From the NCBI GenBank assembly GCA_902626585.1, contig CACOGA010000001.1, positions 156,453 to 220,452 of the forward strand: DNA of 64,000 nucleotides, in the 5' to 3' direction. Positions 27,781 through 36,841 of the stretch are shown here, in pieces; position 1 is the first letter of the stretch; every line of letters starts with the position of its first letter. Below the pieces are notes generated by a model. That model saw only the letters and a list, made by a program, of their open reading frames with translations. It searched no databases and had not been told where the DNA came from. Made by a program: the position numbers and the translations under genes. The DNA is from an uncultured Bacteroidota bacterium (lineage in GTDB: Bacteria; Bacteroidota; Bacteroidia; Flavobacteriales; Flavobacteriaceae).

Positions 27781-29160
27781 TTAATAATGGAAGTTTTCAC
27801 TTTCCTTAATCATTGGGTTTCGTTTTGCTAGTAATTCTTCTTTTGATAACGAATAAAAAACAAGCAGCAAAAATAAGCCTAAAAATATTAATATGGAACT
27901 AAATTCTGCAATTCCAAATCCATATCTATCAATTACTGTAGCCGGCATTATCATCATGTAAACATCCATGTAATGTCCAATTAATATTATCACACCTGCC
28001 ATGATGATAAATATGGGAACTCTCTTATAATCACTATTCATTAATACTAAAAATGGGAAAATAAAATTCAAACAGAACATAGTAAAGAATGGAATAGGAT
28101 ACATTTCAATTCTTGTCACAAAATATGTGACTTCTTCAGGGATGTTTGCATACCAAATTAGCATGAACTGAGAAAACCACAAATAAGCCCAAAAAACACT
28201 AAATCCGAACATGAATTTTGCTAAATCATGTAAATGACTATCATTTACATAACTCATAAGACCTTTACTGTTTAGATAAATGGTAATTAATGCAATAACT
28301 GTTATCCCACTGACAGCCATACTGGCAAAGACATACCATCCAAATAAAGTACTAAACCAATGAGGATCTACACTCATAATCCAATCCCATGACATCATGG
28401 ACTCCGTGTACATAAAGAAAACTAGAAATCCTGCAGATATCTGGAAATTTCTTTTGAAATTCTTATTATCTTTTGCTTTATCTTGAGCCAAAGAAAGTTT
28501 TCTTGAAAAATATCTATATAATGACCAACCGCCAATGTATATTAAACCCCTGATGATAAAAGAATTCTTATTAAGCCAGCTTTCTTTTCCTTGTATGATT
28601 TTGTCATGAGCAACAACCTCTGGATCCATCCAAATAAAAATATGTTTATCTCCTATAATTGCAATTATTAAAACAATTAAAGCTCCCGGAAGCAAATAAT
28701 AAGTGATTGCTTCCATAACCCTAAATAGTACTGGAGACCATCCAGCTTGTGATGCGTACTGAATAGCATAAAAAGCCAAAACACCTAAAGATATCATCAT
28801 GAAGAAGAAGGCAGCAACATATAGTGCTGCATATGGACGATTGTGAATTTGGTGTAAAACATGTTCTGCATGTTCATCTTCATGTCCGTGAGCATCATGT
28901 CCGTGAGCATCGTTCCCGTGAGTCAAAGCGTCTGAATGAGGCTCAAGGTGATGAACACCTTCATTATGATGTTTTTCATTTTGGTAATTCATTGAATGAC
29001 TATCACCTGCATGTGAGCCATGATGAGATTCTTCAGCTAAAAGTTGCTTAACCTCCTCAATTGTTAAATGTGATTTTGAATATGAATAGAACCAGCCTAA
29101 CGAGCCTAAAATTATTAGAGCCAATGAGAAAACTTTAAATCTGTTTGAAAAGGTGTACAT
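27781..29160 (-). CDS. actF: Alternative complex III subunit ActF, with a His-rich segment
   Basis: A 459-residue membrane protein of about ten helices, the second quinol:cytochrome c oxidoreductase membrane subunit (ActF), paralogous to the NrfD-like ActC. Family marks include MSWDWIMSVDPHWFSTLFGWY and VFWAYLWFSQFMLIWYANIPEE. Between the first and second helix (residues 46-106) is a segment with 18 histidines, partly encoded by a 15-base tandem duplication. It lies between actE and coxB, with an eight-base gap to actE and 15 bases to coxB. Confidence 0.93.
   Translation of the reverse strand: MYTFSNRFKVFSLALIILGSLGWFYSYSKSHLTIEEVKQLLAEESHHGSHAGDSHSMNYQNEKHHNEGVHHLEPHSDALTHGNDAHGHDAHGHEDEHAEHVLHQIHNRPYAALYVAAFFFMMISLGVLAFYAIQYASQAGWSPVLFRVMEAITYYLLPGALIVLIIAIIGDKHIFIWMDPEVVAHDKIIQGKESWLNKNSFIIRGLIYIGGWSLYRYFSRKLSLAQDKAKDNKNFKRNFQISAGFLVFFMYTESMMSWDWIMSVDPHWFSTLFGWYVFASMAVSGITVIALITIYLNSKGLMSYVNDSHLHDLAKFMFGFSVFWAYLWFSQFMLIWYANIPEEVTYFVTRIEMYPIPFFTMFCLNFIFPFLVLMNSDYKRVPIFIIMAGVIILIGHYMDVYMMIMPATVIDRYGFGIAEFSSILIFLGLFLLLVFYSLSKEELLAKRNPMIKESENFHY
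28881..28925 (-). repeat. 15-base tandem repeat in actF encoding the DAHGH units
   Basis: Two identical 15-base units (28881-28895 and 28896-28910) are followed by a degenerate third (28911-28925). They encode repeated Asp-Ala-His-Gly-His inside the histidine-rich segment. Tandem units of this length can change in number by slippage without breaking the frame. Confidence 0.8.
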
Positions 29161-29168
29161 ATATAATT

Positions 29169-29726
29169 CTATTTACTTAAATCTGATTTTAATTTCATTA
29201 CATAAGATGTTACCATCCATCTTTCTTTTTCATTTAGCTGATTCGCATATGAACCCATGGTATTTTTACCATAATAGATAACGTGATAAGTACTTCCTGG
29301 AGTGATTGCTCTACCTATATCTGCATAACTGGGTATACCTAAAATCTTTTCCCTTTTTACAAGAATTCCTTGTCCGGCTCCTTTGGCTCCATGACACACA
29401 CCGCAATAGACCGTGTAAAGTTCCTTTGCCTTTAGCATATCATCTTCATTCAGTTCATAAGGATTATTCAGCTCTATTTTTGCTAAGTCATATCCTTCGT
29501 TTGTATCCTCATATTCATACAATGAATAGCCTCTTGGTATCGTTCCTTTTACAGGTAATCTAGCTGATAAACTGTCGGCAAATAAATTATTTTCCGTATA
29601 CGCCTCATAACTTAAAGATTCATACATATTAGGCATATATTCAAAATTCGGATCACCTTTATCACCCCAGCATGACTGAAGTAATAAAAGCGAAATCATT
29701 AAAATTTTTAATCCGAATCTATTCAT
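29169..29726 (-). CDS. actE: Alternative complex III subunit ActE, monoheme cytochrome c lipoprotein
   Basis: A 185-residue cytochrome. A lipoprotein signal ends at LLLLQSC (Cys19), so the protein is membrane-anchored on the periplasmic side. One heme c site, CGVCH (followed by GAKGAGQG), lies near residue 110, and a probable axial Met is in KNTMGSYANQL. It begins with an eight-base overlap of actD and is an established subunit of the Act complex, likely near the exit of electrons to the oxidase. Confidence 0.94.
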   Translation of the reverse strand: MNRFGLKILMISLLLLQSCWGDKGDPNFEYMPNMYESLSYEAYTENNLFADSLSARLPVKGTIPRGYSLYEYEDTNEGYDLAKIELNNPYELNEDDMLKAKELYTVYCGVCHGAKGAGQGILVKREKILGIPSYADIGRAITPGSTYHVIYYGKNTMGSYANQLNEKERWMVTSYVMKLKSDLSK

Positions 29727-30261
29727 TATTATTTACTTTGTCTTTAACTTCATTAATTTCAACTGCTCCAGACTCCCTTAATAACTTTTTCAATGCACCC
29801 TCTGGCTTATTGGTATGAATTTCTACTAAAAAATGATCATCAGTAGTTCTGGGATCTGGATTCTCAGCTTCCTTAAGCGGCCACATTTTACTTCTAAGAT
29901 AAAAGGTGATGACCATTAAATGTGCTGCATGAAATACCGTCATCTCAAACATGATTGGCACAAATGCGGGCATATTTTCCAGGTAACTAAAGCTTGGCTT
30001 TCCACCAATATTTTGAGGCCAATCAACTATCATTATATAATTCATCATTAGTGTTGCAACAGTTATCCCGATACATCCGTATATAAACGCTGCAATTGCA
30101 ATTCTGGTAGGTTCTAAACCCATAACTTTATCCAATCCGTGAACCGGAAAAGGGGTATATATCTCTTCAATATCATAATGATTATCTTTAATTTTTTTCA
30201 CGGCTGACAACAAGATATCATCATCATTATATAAAGCATGAAATATTTTTTCTGATCCCAT
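29719..30261 (-). CDS. actD: Alternative complex III subunit ActD (DUF3341)
   Basis: A 180-residue DUF3341 protein with a short cytoplasmic ferredoxin-like N-terminal part (IYTPFPVHGLDKVMG is the family hallmark, at about residues 35-49) and two transmembrane helices (about 56-78 and 98-121). ActD is a structural subunit with no cofactor. It lies one base after actC and overlaps actE by eight bases, the usual order in Bacteroidota act operons. Confidence 0.94.
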   Translation of the reverse strand: MGSEKIFHALYNDDDILLSAVKKIKDNHYDIEEIYTPFPVHGLDKVMGLEPTRIAIAAFIYGCIGITVATLMMNYIMIVDWPQNIGGKPSFSYLENMPAFVPIMFEMTVFHAAHLMVITFYLRSKMWPLKEAENPDPRTTDDHFLVEIHTNKPEGALKKLLRESGAVEINEVKDKVNNNE

Positions 30262-30262
30262 A

Positions 30263-31705
30263 TTAGCTATTATTTAAAATTTTTGAGGTTCTTGAATCAG
30301 CTCCAGTTCCTACTAATGACTTTCCACTATCTCTCAGCTTCTTATATTTTTCTCCAGAGCTTTTTAGTATTGTTTTTACTTCAGCTTGTGCAATAACAGG
30401 AAAGGTTCTTGCATATAATAAAAACAACACGAAAAAGAATCCAATAGTACCAATGAATATACTTATATCAATAAATGTTGGAGAGAACATCGTCCAAGAG
30501 GATGGTAAATAATCTCTATGCAAAGAGGTAACGATGATTACAAATCTTTCAAACCACATTCCTATATTAACAACTATTGAAATGAAAAAAGAGAACATTA
30601 TACTGGTTCTCAATTTTTTAAACCACATAAATTGAGGTGAAAATACATTACAACTCATCATTGCCCAGTAAGACCAAGCATAAGGACCGGTAGCTCTATT
30701 TAAAAACGCATATTGTTCGTATTCAACACCTGAATACCATGCGATAAACAACTCCGTTATGTAAGCAACACCAACAATAGAGCCCGTAATCATTATGACA
30801 ATATTCATCAACTCAATATGCTGAAGTGTTATATATGCTTCCATATTACAAACTTTTCTCATTATGATCAACAGAGTGTTAACCATCGCAAATCCAGAAA
30901 AAATTGCACCAGCAACAAAGTATGGTGGAAATATAGTTGTGTGCCAGCCTGGAATAACAGATGTTGCAAAATCGAATGATACAATTGTATGCACTGAAAG
31001 CACAAGTGGAGTTGCTAAGCCAGCAAGAACAAGAGATACTTCTTCAAATCTTTGCCAGTCTTTTGCACGGCCTGACCAGCCAAAACTTAATATACTATAA
31101 ATTCTCTTTTGAAAAGGTTTTACTGCTCTATCTCTGATCATTGCAAAGTCTGGTAATAAACCCGTCCACCAAAAAACAAGAGAAACAGAAAGGTAGGTTG
31201 ATATAGCAAAAACATCCCAAAGTAACGGGGAATTAAAATTAACCCATAATGAGCCAAATCCATTAGGAATTGGAAGCATCCAGTATGCCAACCATGGTCT
31301 CCCCATGTGTATTATAGGAAATAAGCCAGCTTGAATAACGGAAAATATTGTCATGGCTTCAGCTGATCTATTAATGGCCATTCTCCATTTTTGTCTAAAT
31401 AAGAGCAATACGGCTGAGATCAGAGTTCCAGCATGGCCAATTCCAACCCACCATACAAAATTTGTAATGTCCCAGGCCCATCCAACGGTCTTGTTTAAAC
31501 CCCAAACACCAATACCTGTTGAGACTGTATAAATAATACAACCAAGACCCCATAGGAACATAGTAAGAGATATGGAAAATACAATCCACCACTGCTTATT
31601 AGCCCTAGTCTCTATTGGCTTAGCAATATCAACCGTAACATCGTGGTAAGATTTCTCACCAGCAACTAAAGGTCTTCTAATTGGTGCTTCGTAATGGGAT
31701 CCCAT
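30263..31705 (-). CDS. actC: Alternative complex III subunit ActC (NrfD-like, quinol-binding)
   Basis: A 480-residue, ten-helix NrfD/PsrC-family protein. Marks include WVGIGHAGTLISAVLLLFRQKW and RSAEAMTIFSVIQAG, typical of ActC, and a late VVNIGMWFERFVIIVTSL. ActC binds menaquinol and may help move protons. It begins 12 bases after actB. Confidence 0.95.
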   Translation of the reverse strand: MGSHYEAPIRRPLVAGEKSYHDVTVDIAKPIETRANKQWWIVFSISLTMFLWGLGCIIYTVSTGIGVWGLNKTVGWAWDITNFVWWVGIGHAGTLISAVLLLFRQKWRMAINRSAEAMTIFSVIQAGLFPIIHMGRPWLAYWMLPIPNGFGSLWVNFNSPLLWDVFAISTYLSVSLVFWWTGLLPDFAMIRDRAVKPFQKRIYSILSFGWSGRAKDWQRFEEVSLVLAGLATPLVLSVHTIVSFDFATSVIPGWHTTIFPPYFVAGAIFSGFAMVNTLLIIMRKVCNMEAYITLQHIELMNIVIMITGSIVGVAYITELFIAWYSGVEYEQYAFLNRATGPYAWSYWAMMSCNVFSPQFMWFKKLRTSIMFSFFISIVVNIGMWFERFVIIVTSLHRDYLPSSWTMFSPTFIDISIFIGTIGFFFVLFLLYARTFPVIAQAEVKTILKSSGEKYKKLRDSGKSLVGTGADSRTSKILNNS

Positions 31706-31717
31706 AATTTTTAATTT

Positions 31718-34700
31718 CTAAACATTATTTTTTGTATTTCTAACTTTTACTTGATAAACTACATTTGGTTTAGTTCCCACCGCATCTAACAAGTGATAAG
31801 CTCTTTTATTTTTCTTAAGTTCTGCAATTCTACTTCCGGGTTCATTTATATCTCCAAATCTCATTGCTCCACTAGAGCATGCTGAGGCACAAGCACATGT
31901 ATCATTAAATTCTCCGGCTGCAACAGGTCTACCCTCATTTTTAGCTTTTAAAATTACTGCCTGAGTATTTTGAATACAAAATGAGCACTTTTCCATAACT
32001 CCTCTTGACCTTACAGTTACATCTGGATTAATAACCATTCTTCCTAAATCATTATTCATATGATAATCAAATTCATCATTTCCATTATATAAGAACCAGT
32101 TAAATCTTCTTACTTTGTATGGACAGTTATTGGCACAATATCTTGTTCCTACACATCGATTATATGCCATGTGGTTTTGCCCTTGCCTTCCGTGACTAGT
32201 TGCAGCAACGGGACAAACAGTTTCACATGGAGCGTGGTTACAATGTTGACACATAATCGGTTGAAATGCAACCTGAGGATTTTCAGATGGGTTTTCTAGT
32301 TCGCCAAAAGAAGTTAACGAGCTGCCTAAGCCACTTATATTATCTTTTTTCATGTCATCATCGTAAAAAGAATCTTCGGATGAGTAATATCTATCTATTC
32401 TCAGCCAGTGCATATCTCTACTCTTTCTGATCTCAGCCTTTCCTACAACTGGAACATTATTTTCAGCATGGCATGCAATAACACAAGCTCCACATCCTGT
32501 ACATGCATTAAGGTCGATTGATAAATTAAAATGATGACCAATTGATCTATCAAATTCTTGCCATAAATCAACATCTGGAGACGAGACGGGGGTTTCAATA
32601 TGATTTAATGAAACAACTGCTTGACTATTCCAGACCTCAACACTTTTTGTATTAAACTCATCCAATGTTGTTTCTTTAATTATGTCTCCTCTACCCATCA
32701 AAGTATTTTGCAGTTGGATTAACGCAAATTCGTGAATCTCGTCAGTTGGAATAATTTCTACTGATTGAACAGGGTTAAAATCATTATACAGATTAAATGC
32801 ATTAACCCCAACCATCATTTCAGGCTTGACCCCTTCATATCTTCCGTACCCAATGGCTAAACCAACAGTTCCCCTCGCTTGTCCGGGCTGTATTAATACA
32901 GGTGCCTTTATCTCTTTTTTACCCAGTTTTACAATCGCATACTTACCATTTAAACCACCATTAGCATCATTACTTGATTGATTGAAAAAAGTACTAGGTT
33001 CTAGAAAAAGTCCAATTTCTTTTGCATCAAATTCTGAAATGGTTAAATAATTGTCCCAAGTTGCTCTCGTAAGGGGATCTGGGAATTCCTGTAGCCAAGG
33101 ATTGTTTGCATGCTTTCCGTCTCCCATACCTGTTTTAGCATATATATTTAACTCAAAAGAATTTAGAGGGGCAGTGTTATGAATTGTAAATATTTTATTA
33201 TGATGCCTAAAATCAGAAACTCGAAGATTATAGCTTGAAGATGAGGTGTTATAATAAACTCCGTCATGAAGAGCTTTATTCCATGAATCTGAACCTAAAA
33301 TACTGGATTGCCAGTAGTTTTTAATGTAGTCATGGATTGATGTTTTATTTTCAGTCCATACAAGTAGTAACTCTTGAAATTGTTTTGTGTCAAACAAAGT
33401 TCTTATTACTGGTTGAGCTAATGAAAACTCGCCTGAAACAAGCTCAAAATCTCCCCATGATTCTAGATAGTGATTTGCAGCGGCGACGTATTTGGAAGCT
33501 ATTGCTGACTCATCATTTTTCATCGAAAAACATATTGACAAATCCACTTTTCGAAGTCCTTCAGAAAAATTCTTAGAATCAGCTAAGGAGTAAACTGGGT
33601 TTACACCAGACATAATCAATGCACCAACTTCTCCATTTTTCATTCTCGAGATGAGATCAGAAATCTTTTTATCATCACTGCTTCTTGTTAAAATTATATT
33701 GGACGGATCAAACGAATAACTTTTTAGTTTTTCATTAATTTCTAAAACTAACGATTGGTAGCCCTCTTCTTTAATTCCAGAGATTATCACAGATCCCTTT
33801 CCAGCAGATTTAATTTCATTAATCAATCGATCAACAATGTTCTTTGTCTTTTTATCTAATTTGATATCTGATTTAAGCTGAATTTTATTTCCGACAACAG
33901 ATTTATAGATTTCAATAAGAACAAGTTTTTGCTCATTTAATTTTAAAGGAACTCTAAGATCAGCATTTGCTCCAGAGAGTGTCATATTAGACTCAAATTG
34001 AATATGTCTTGACATCTTTCCGCTGTCTGGAATTCTTCCCTTAGCATAAGAACAGTCATATCCGCCGCCTTGCCAATCGCCTAAGAAATCAGCACCAACA
34101 GAAACAATCACTTTAGATTTTGAAAAATCATAATTAGAAAGACCTCGAATACCATATCTGTTTTCAAAGGCATCTAGTGCCGCAGATTCAGAGAATGAAT
34201 CGTATGTTATATGATTAACATTGTTGTACTTTAATTTAAAATCTTGAATTAGCCTCTTGGTTGAAGGGCTTGCAAATGTCTGCGTTAATAAGACAATTTC
34301 TTTATTTCTTGATGAAATATCTTCAAGGCTAGACTTTGTTTCATATTCAAATCCAAACCATGAAATTGGCATATTATCTTTTGTTGGCTGTGCTAGTCTG
34401 GCATTGTCATATAGATCAAGGATTGATGCATGTACCCTACCGTTTGCTGACTTTGAATCAGGGGCTAACTTATTTTTTTCAACTTTTATTGGCCTACCCT
34501 CTCTGCTTCTTATTAACACATTAGCGAAATCGTAACCGTTTCCGATAGTAGTTGCATAATAATTTGCTATTCCAGGGATAATTTCTTTTGGTTGAACTAC
34601 ATAAGGTATAGACTTAACAACCGGGCCTTCACATGCGGCTAATGTCGCAGCAGCAGTACTAAATCCAATAAACTTTAAGAAGTCTCTTCTTGATGTGGAA

Positions 34701-34846
34701 CTATTTTCAAGGTTTTCTTTATCGGATAAAAATTCTTCAACCGGGATTTCTTGAATAAATTCTTTGTTCTCAAGTTCGTCAAATACGTCATTATTAGCAG
34801 AATTAAGTTCTGCTAAATTTTTCCAATATTTTTTATTATTTGACAT
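31718..34846 (-). CDS. actB: Alternative complex III subunit ActB (molybdopterin-like and Fe-S domains fused)
   Basis: A 1042-residue fused protein. A twin-arginine-like signal (SRRDFLKFIGF) ends in a lipobox (TLAAC), so it is exported folded and lipid-anchored. The first part is a molybdopterin-oxidoreductase fold that in known Act complexes binds no molybdenum. The last third is ferredoxin-like with four cysteine groups: CTGCGACVIAC, CQHCNHAPCETVC, CVGTRYCANNC and CSFC...CACASAC, fitting several Fe-S clusters. It carries electrons from the quinol site to the hemes of ActA. Start ATG 34844-34846 is 17 bases after actA. Confidence 0.95.
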   Translation of the reverse strand: MSNNKKYWKNLAELNSANNDVFDELENKEFIQEIPVEEFLSDKENLENSSTSRRDFLKFIGFSTAAATLAACEGPVVKSIPYVVQPKEIIPGIANYYATTIGNGYDFANVLIRSREGRPIKVEKNKLAPDSKSANGRVHASILDLYDNARLAQPTKDNMPISWFGFEYETKSSLEDISSRNKEIVLLTQTFASPSTKRLIQDFKLKYNNVNHITYDSFSESAALDAFENRYGIRGLSNYDFSKSKVIVSVGADFLGDWQGGGYDCSYAKGRIPDSGKMSRHIQFESNMTLSGANADLRVPLKLNEQKLVLIEIYKSVVGNKIQLKSDIKLDKKTKNIVDRLINEIKSAGKGSVIISGIKEEGYQSLVLEINEKLKSYSFDPSNIILTRSSDDKKISDLISRMKNGEVGALIMSGVNPVYSLADSKNFSEGLRKVDLSICFSMKNDESAIASKYVAAANHYLESWGDFELVSGEFSLAQPVIRTLFDTKQFQELLLVWTENKTSIHDYIKNYWQSSILGSDSWNKALHDGVYYNTSSSSYNLRVSDFRHHNKIFTIHNTAPLNSFELNIYAKTGMGDGKHANNPWLQEFPDPLTRATWDNYLTISEFDAKEIGLFLEPSTFFNQSSNDANGGLNGKYAIVKLGKKEIKAPVLIQPGQARGTVGLAIGYGRYEGVKPEMMVGVNAFNLYNDFNPVQSVEIIPTDEIHEFALIQLQNTLMGRGDIIKETTLDEFNTKSVEVWNSQAVVSLNHIETPVSSPDVDLWQEFDRSIGHHFNLSIDLNACTGCGACVIACHAENNVPVVGKAEIRKSRDMHWLRIDRYYSSEDSFYDDDMKKDNISGLGSSLTSFGELENPSENPQVAFQPIMCQHCNHAPCETVCPVAATSHGRQGQNHMAYNRCVGTRYCANNCPYKVRRFNWFLYNGNDEFDYHMNNDLGRMVINPDVTVRSRGVMEKCSFCIQNTQAVILKAKNEGRPVAAGEFNDTCACASACSSGAMRFGDINEPGSRIAELKKNKRAYHLLDAVGTKPNVVYQVKVRNTKNNV

Positions 34847-34863
34847 ATTTAATTAAGCCTAAA

Positions 34864-36195
34864 TTAATAGTGACATTTTCCACATTCAAGTCCACCCATC
34901 TGAGCGGCTGTTAATTCCTCAACTCCGTATTTTTTTGATAACTCAGCGTGAATTCTATCATAGTATTCATTGTCTTTAACCTTCACATTTGTTTCACGGT
35001 GACAATTTATACACCAACCCATTGTAAGTGGTGAATGTTGATACATTATTTCCATTTCCTCTACGGGTCCGTGACATGTTTGGCATTCAATTCCAGCAAC
35101 ATTTACGTGCTGTGAATGATTGAAATATGCGAAATCTGGTAAATTGTGAATTCTCACCCATTTGACCGGGTATGTAACCCCGGTATATTCTTGTGCCTCA
35201 TCATCCCATCCGACAGCCTTGTATAATTTTTGAATCTCAGCATCGTAAAATTCTTTTGTGTACTCCTCAGTGGTTTCACCGTTATACTCGTAAATACTTT
35301 TATGACAGTTCATACATATATTCAAAGATGGGATACCTGAATGCTTACTAACTCTGGCAGAGGAATGACAATAATTACAATCGATTTTATTATCCCCTGA
35401 GTGAATTTTATGTGAATAATGTATTGGCTGTACAGGCATGTATCCTTGATTAACACCAACTTGCATTGTCCAACCATAAAACTCGTATGCACTGGCTAGA
35501 AGAAAAAACACAGCGGTACAAAACATTAAAAATTGATTTTCTAAATATGATTTCCATAATGGCTTACCTTTTTTCTTCTTTTCAATTTTAACCCCTTTGT
35601 ATTTAGCAAGATTCTTTAAGGCAGTTGTTACTATGACTAATGCAATTGATAATAATAAAAACAATACCGTAAATACACCCAGTATTATTTCATCGGTTAA
35701 GCCCATACTATTGGAGGGGCCTACGGCTACCTGCGCAGCAACGACGGCAGGTTTTGGTACAGCTTTATCCTGAGCAGTGTAAGCTAAAATATTATCAATA
35801 TCAATATTCGTTAATTGAGGGTAAGCAGTCATAGCTGCCTTATTGTACTCTAAATAAATTCTGTTAGCGTAATCATCACCTGATTTAATCAGTGATGAAC
35901 TATTTCTTATCCATTTATAAAGCCATTCTCTGTCAAGACCTTCATCTTCAGACAATCTTTTTTCAACATATCTAAGAGCAGGCCCGGTCATTTTTCGGTC
36001 AAGTTTATGGCATGATGCGCAATTGGTATTAAACAAGGCTTTACCAGCAACAGGATCACCGTCCTGAGCATAACTAGTTGAGATAAAAGAGGTTATGAAA
36101 AAAAAGTAAAAAGCGTAAGATTTTATACTGCTTAATTTGGTTAGTTTTTTAAACAATTTATAAGAAAATTTATTACTAAATACTTTTGAATCCAT
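34864..36195 (-). CDS. actA: Alternative complex III subunit ActA, multiheme cytochrome with six CxxCH sites
   Basis: A 443-residue cytochrome. After a signal-like helix ending at TSYAQ (about residue 44) comes a monoheme cytochrome c domain with C59-AS-C62-H63 and a likely Met ligand in KAAMTAYPQL. Two transmembrane helices (about 168-188 and 220-241) then lead to a C-terminal pentaheme domain with CNYCH, CMNCH, CQTCH, CINCH and, at the very end, CGKCH. The pentaheme part is the classical ActA; the leading monoheme domain is an added module. First gene of an eight-gene operon ending at coxA. Confidence 0.94.
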   Translation of the reverse strand: MDSKVFSNKFSYKLFKKLTKLSSIKSYAFYFFFITSFISTSYAQDGDPVAGKALFNTNCASCHKLDRKMTGPALRYVEKRLSEDEGLDREWLYKWIRNSSSLIKSGDDYANRIYLEYNKAAMTAYPQLTNIDIDNILAYTAQDKAVPKPAVVAAQVAVGPSNSMGLTDEIILGVFTVLFLLLSIALVIVTTALKNLAKYKGVKIEKKKKGKPLWKSYLENQFLMFCTAVFFLLASAYEFYGWTMQVGVNQGYMPVQPIHYSHKIHSGDNKIDCNYCHSSARVSKHSGIPSLNICMNCHKSIYEYNGETTEEYTKEFYDAEIQKLYKAVGWDDEAQEYTGVTYPVKWVRIHNLPDFAYFNHSQHVNVAGIECQTCHGPVEEMEIMYQHSPLTMGWCINCHRETNVKVKDNEYYDRIHAELSKKYGVEELTAAQMGGLECGKCHY

Positions 36196-36224
36196 TCAAA
36201 AATAGCCTGTTATAAATAAAAGCA

Positions 36225-36232
36225 CAAAAATA
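36225..36232 (-). promoter_or_regulatory. -7 promoter element (TAnnTTTG) upstream of the act-cox operon
   Basis: TATTTTTG on the minus strand matches the -7 consensus and would give a leader of about 22-25 bases before the actA ATG. No TTG lies at the -33 spacing. The rest of the 217-base AT-rich gap up to the divergent SPOR-protein gene shows nothing else I can name. Confidence 0.4.
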
Positions 36233-36412
36233 ACATCTATTATGGTTATTTTAAACATAAATTATACAATATTTAGCAAAAAAACTAATTTATAATGGTT
36301 CTAAATAAAGTAAAAATATTGATATCTATACTAATGTTAAAAAAAATATTTTTTGTATAGACTTTTTTATCTCTTTTATAAAAACTATATTAGAAACATA
36401 TTATTTGTAAAT

Positions 36413-36841
36413 ATGTCACCAAAAATTCTAATTATTTTAATATTTTTTTTCATATCATTTTACACTTCTTTTGGACAAAACGGCAAAGTGATAATTAATC
36501 AAAGTGATAAGCTCGATAGTGTTATTAAATTAAAAAGAGAATTAAATTCAAAAATACTAAATCTAAGGATTCAGATATACAGCGGAGACAGAGAAAATGC
36601 AGAATCAATAATCAAGGAGTATGTTGAATTTTATAACGATACTACAGCTAATTTAATTTATGAAACACCCAATTATAAAGTTTGGGTTGGAAACTATTAT
36701 ACTCAACTGCAAGCTGATAAAAAAATTATAGAAATAAGAAAGAAGTTTAAAAGTGCTTTTATTTTCAGACCTGACGCTGTGGAGCCAATCGAGGAAGATG
36801 CAAATAAAAATGCGGAGGAAGATGAATTAAAACTGGATTAG
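36413..36841 (+). CDS. Small secreted SPOR-domain protein
   Basis: A 142-residue protein starting at the ATG at 36413, which begins a signal peptide ([18 protein letters not shown]). The frame stays open upstream to 36353, but those residues are not signal-like. The C-terminal half ([25 protein letters not shown]) has the pattern of a SPOR domain, which binds denuded peptidoglycan strands, followed by a short acidic tail. The middle is helical ([20 protein letters not shown]). It lies alone on the plus strand between the act operon and infB, overlapping the infB stop by four bases. Periplasmic, cell-wall-related role likely; exact job unknown. Confidence 0.75.
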   Translation: MSPKILIILIFFFISFYTSFGQNGKVIINQSDKLDSVIKLKRELNSKILNLRIQIYSGDRENAESIIKEYVEFYNDTTANLIYETPNYKVWVGNYYTQLQADKKIIEIRKKFKSAFIFRPDAVEPIEEDANKNAEEDELKLD

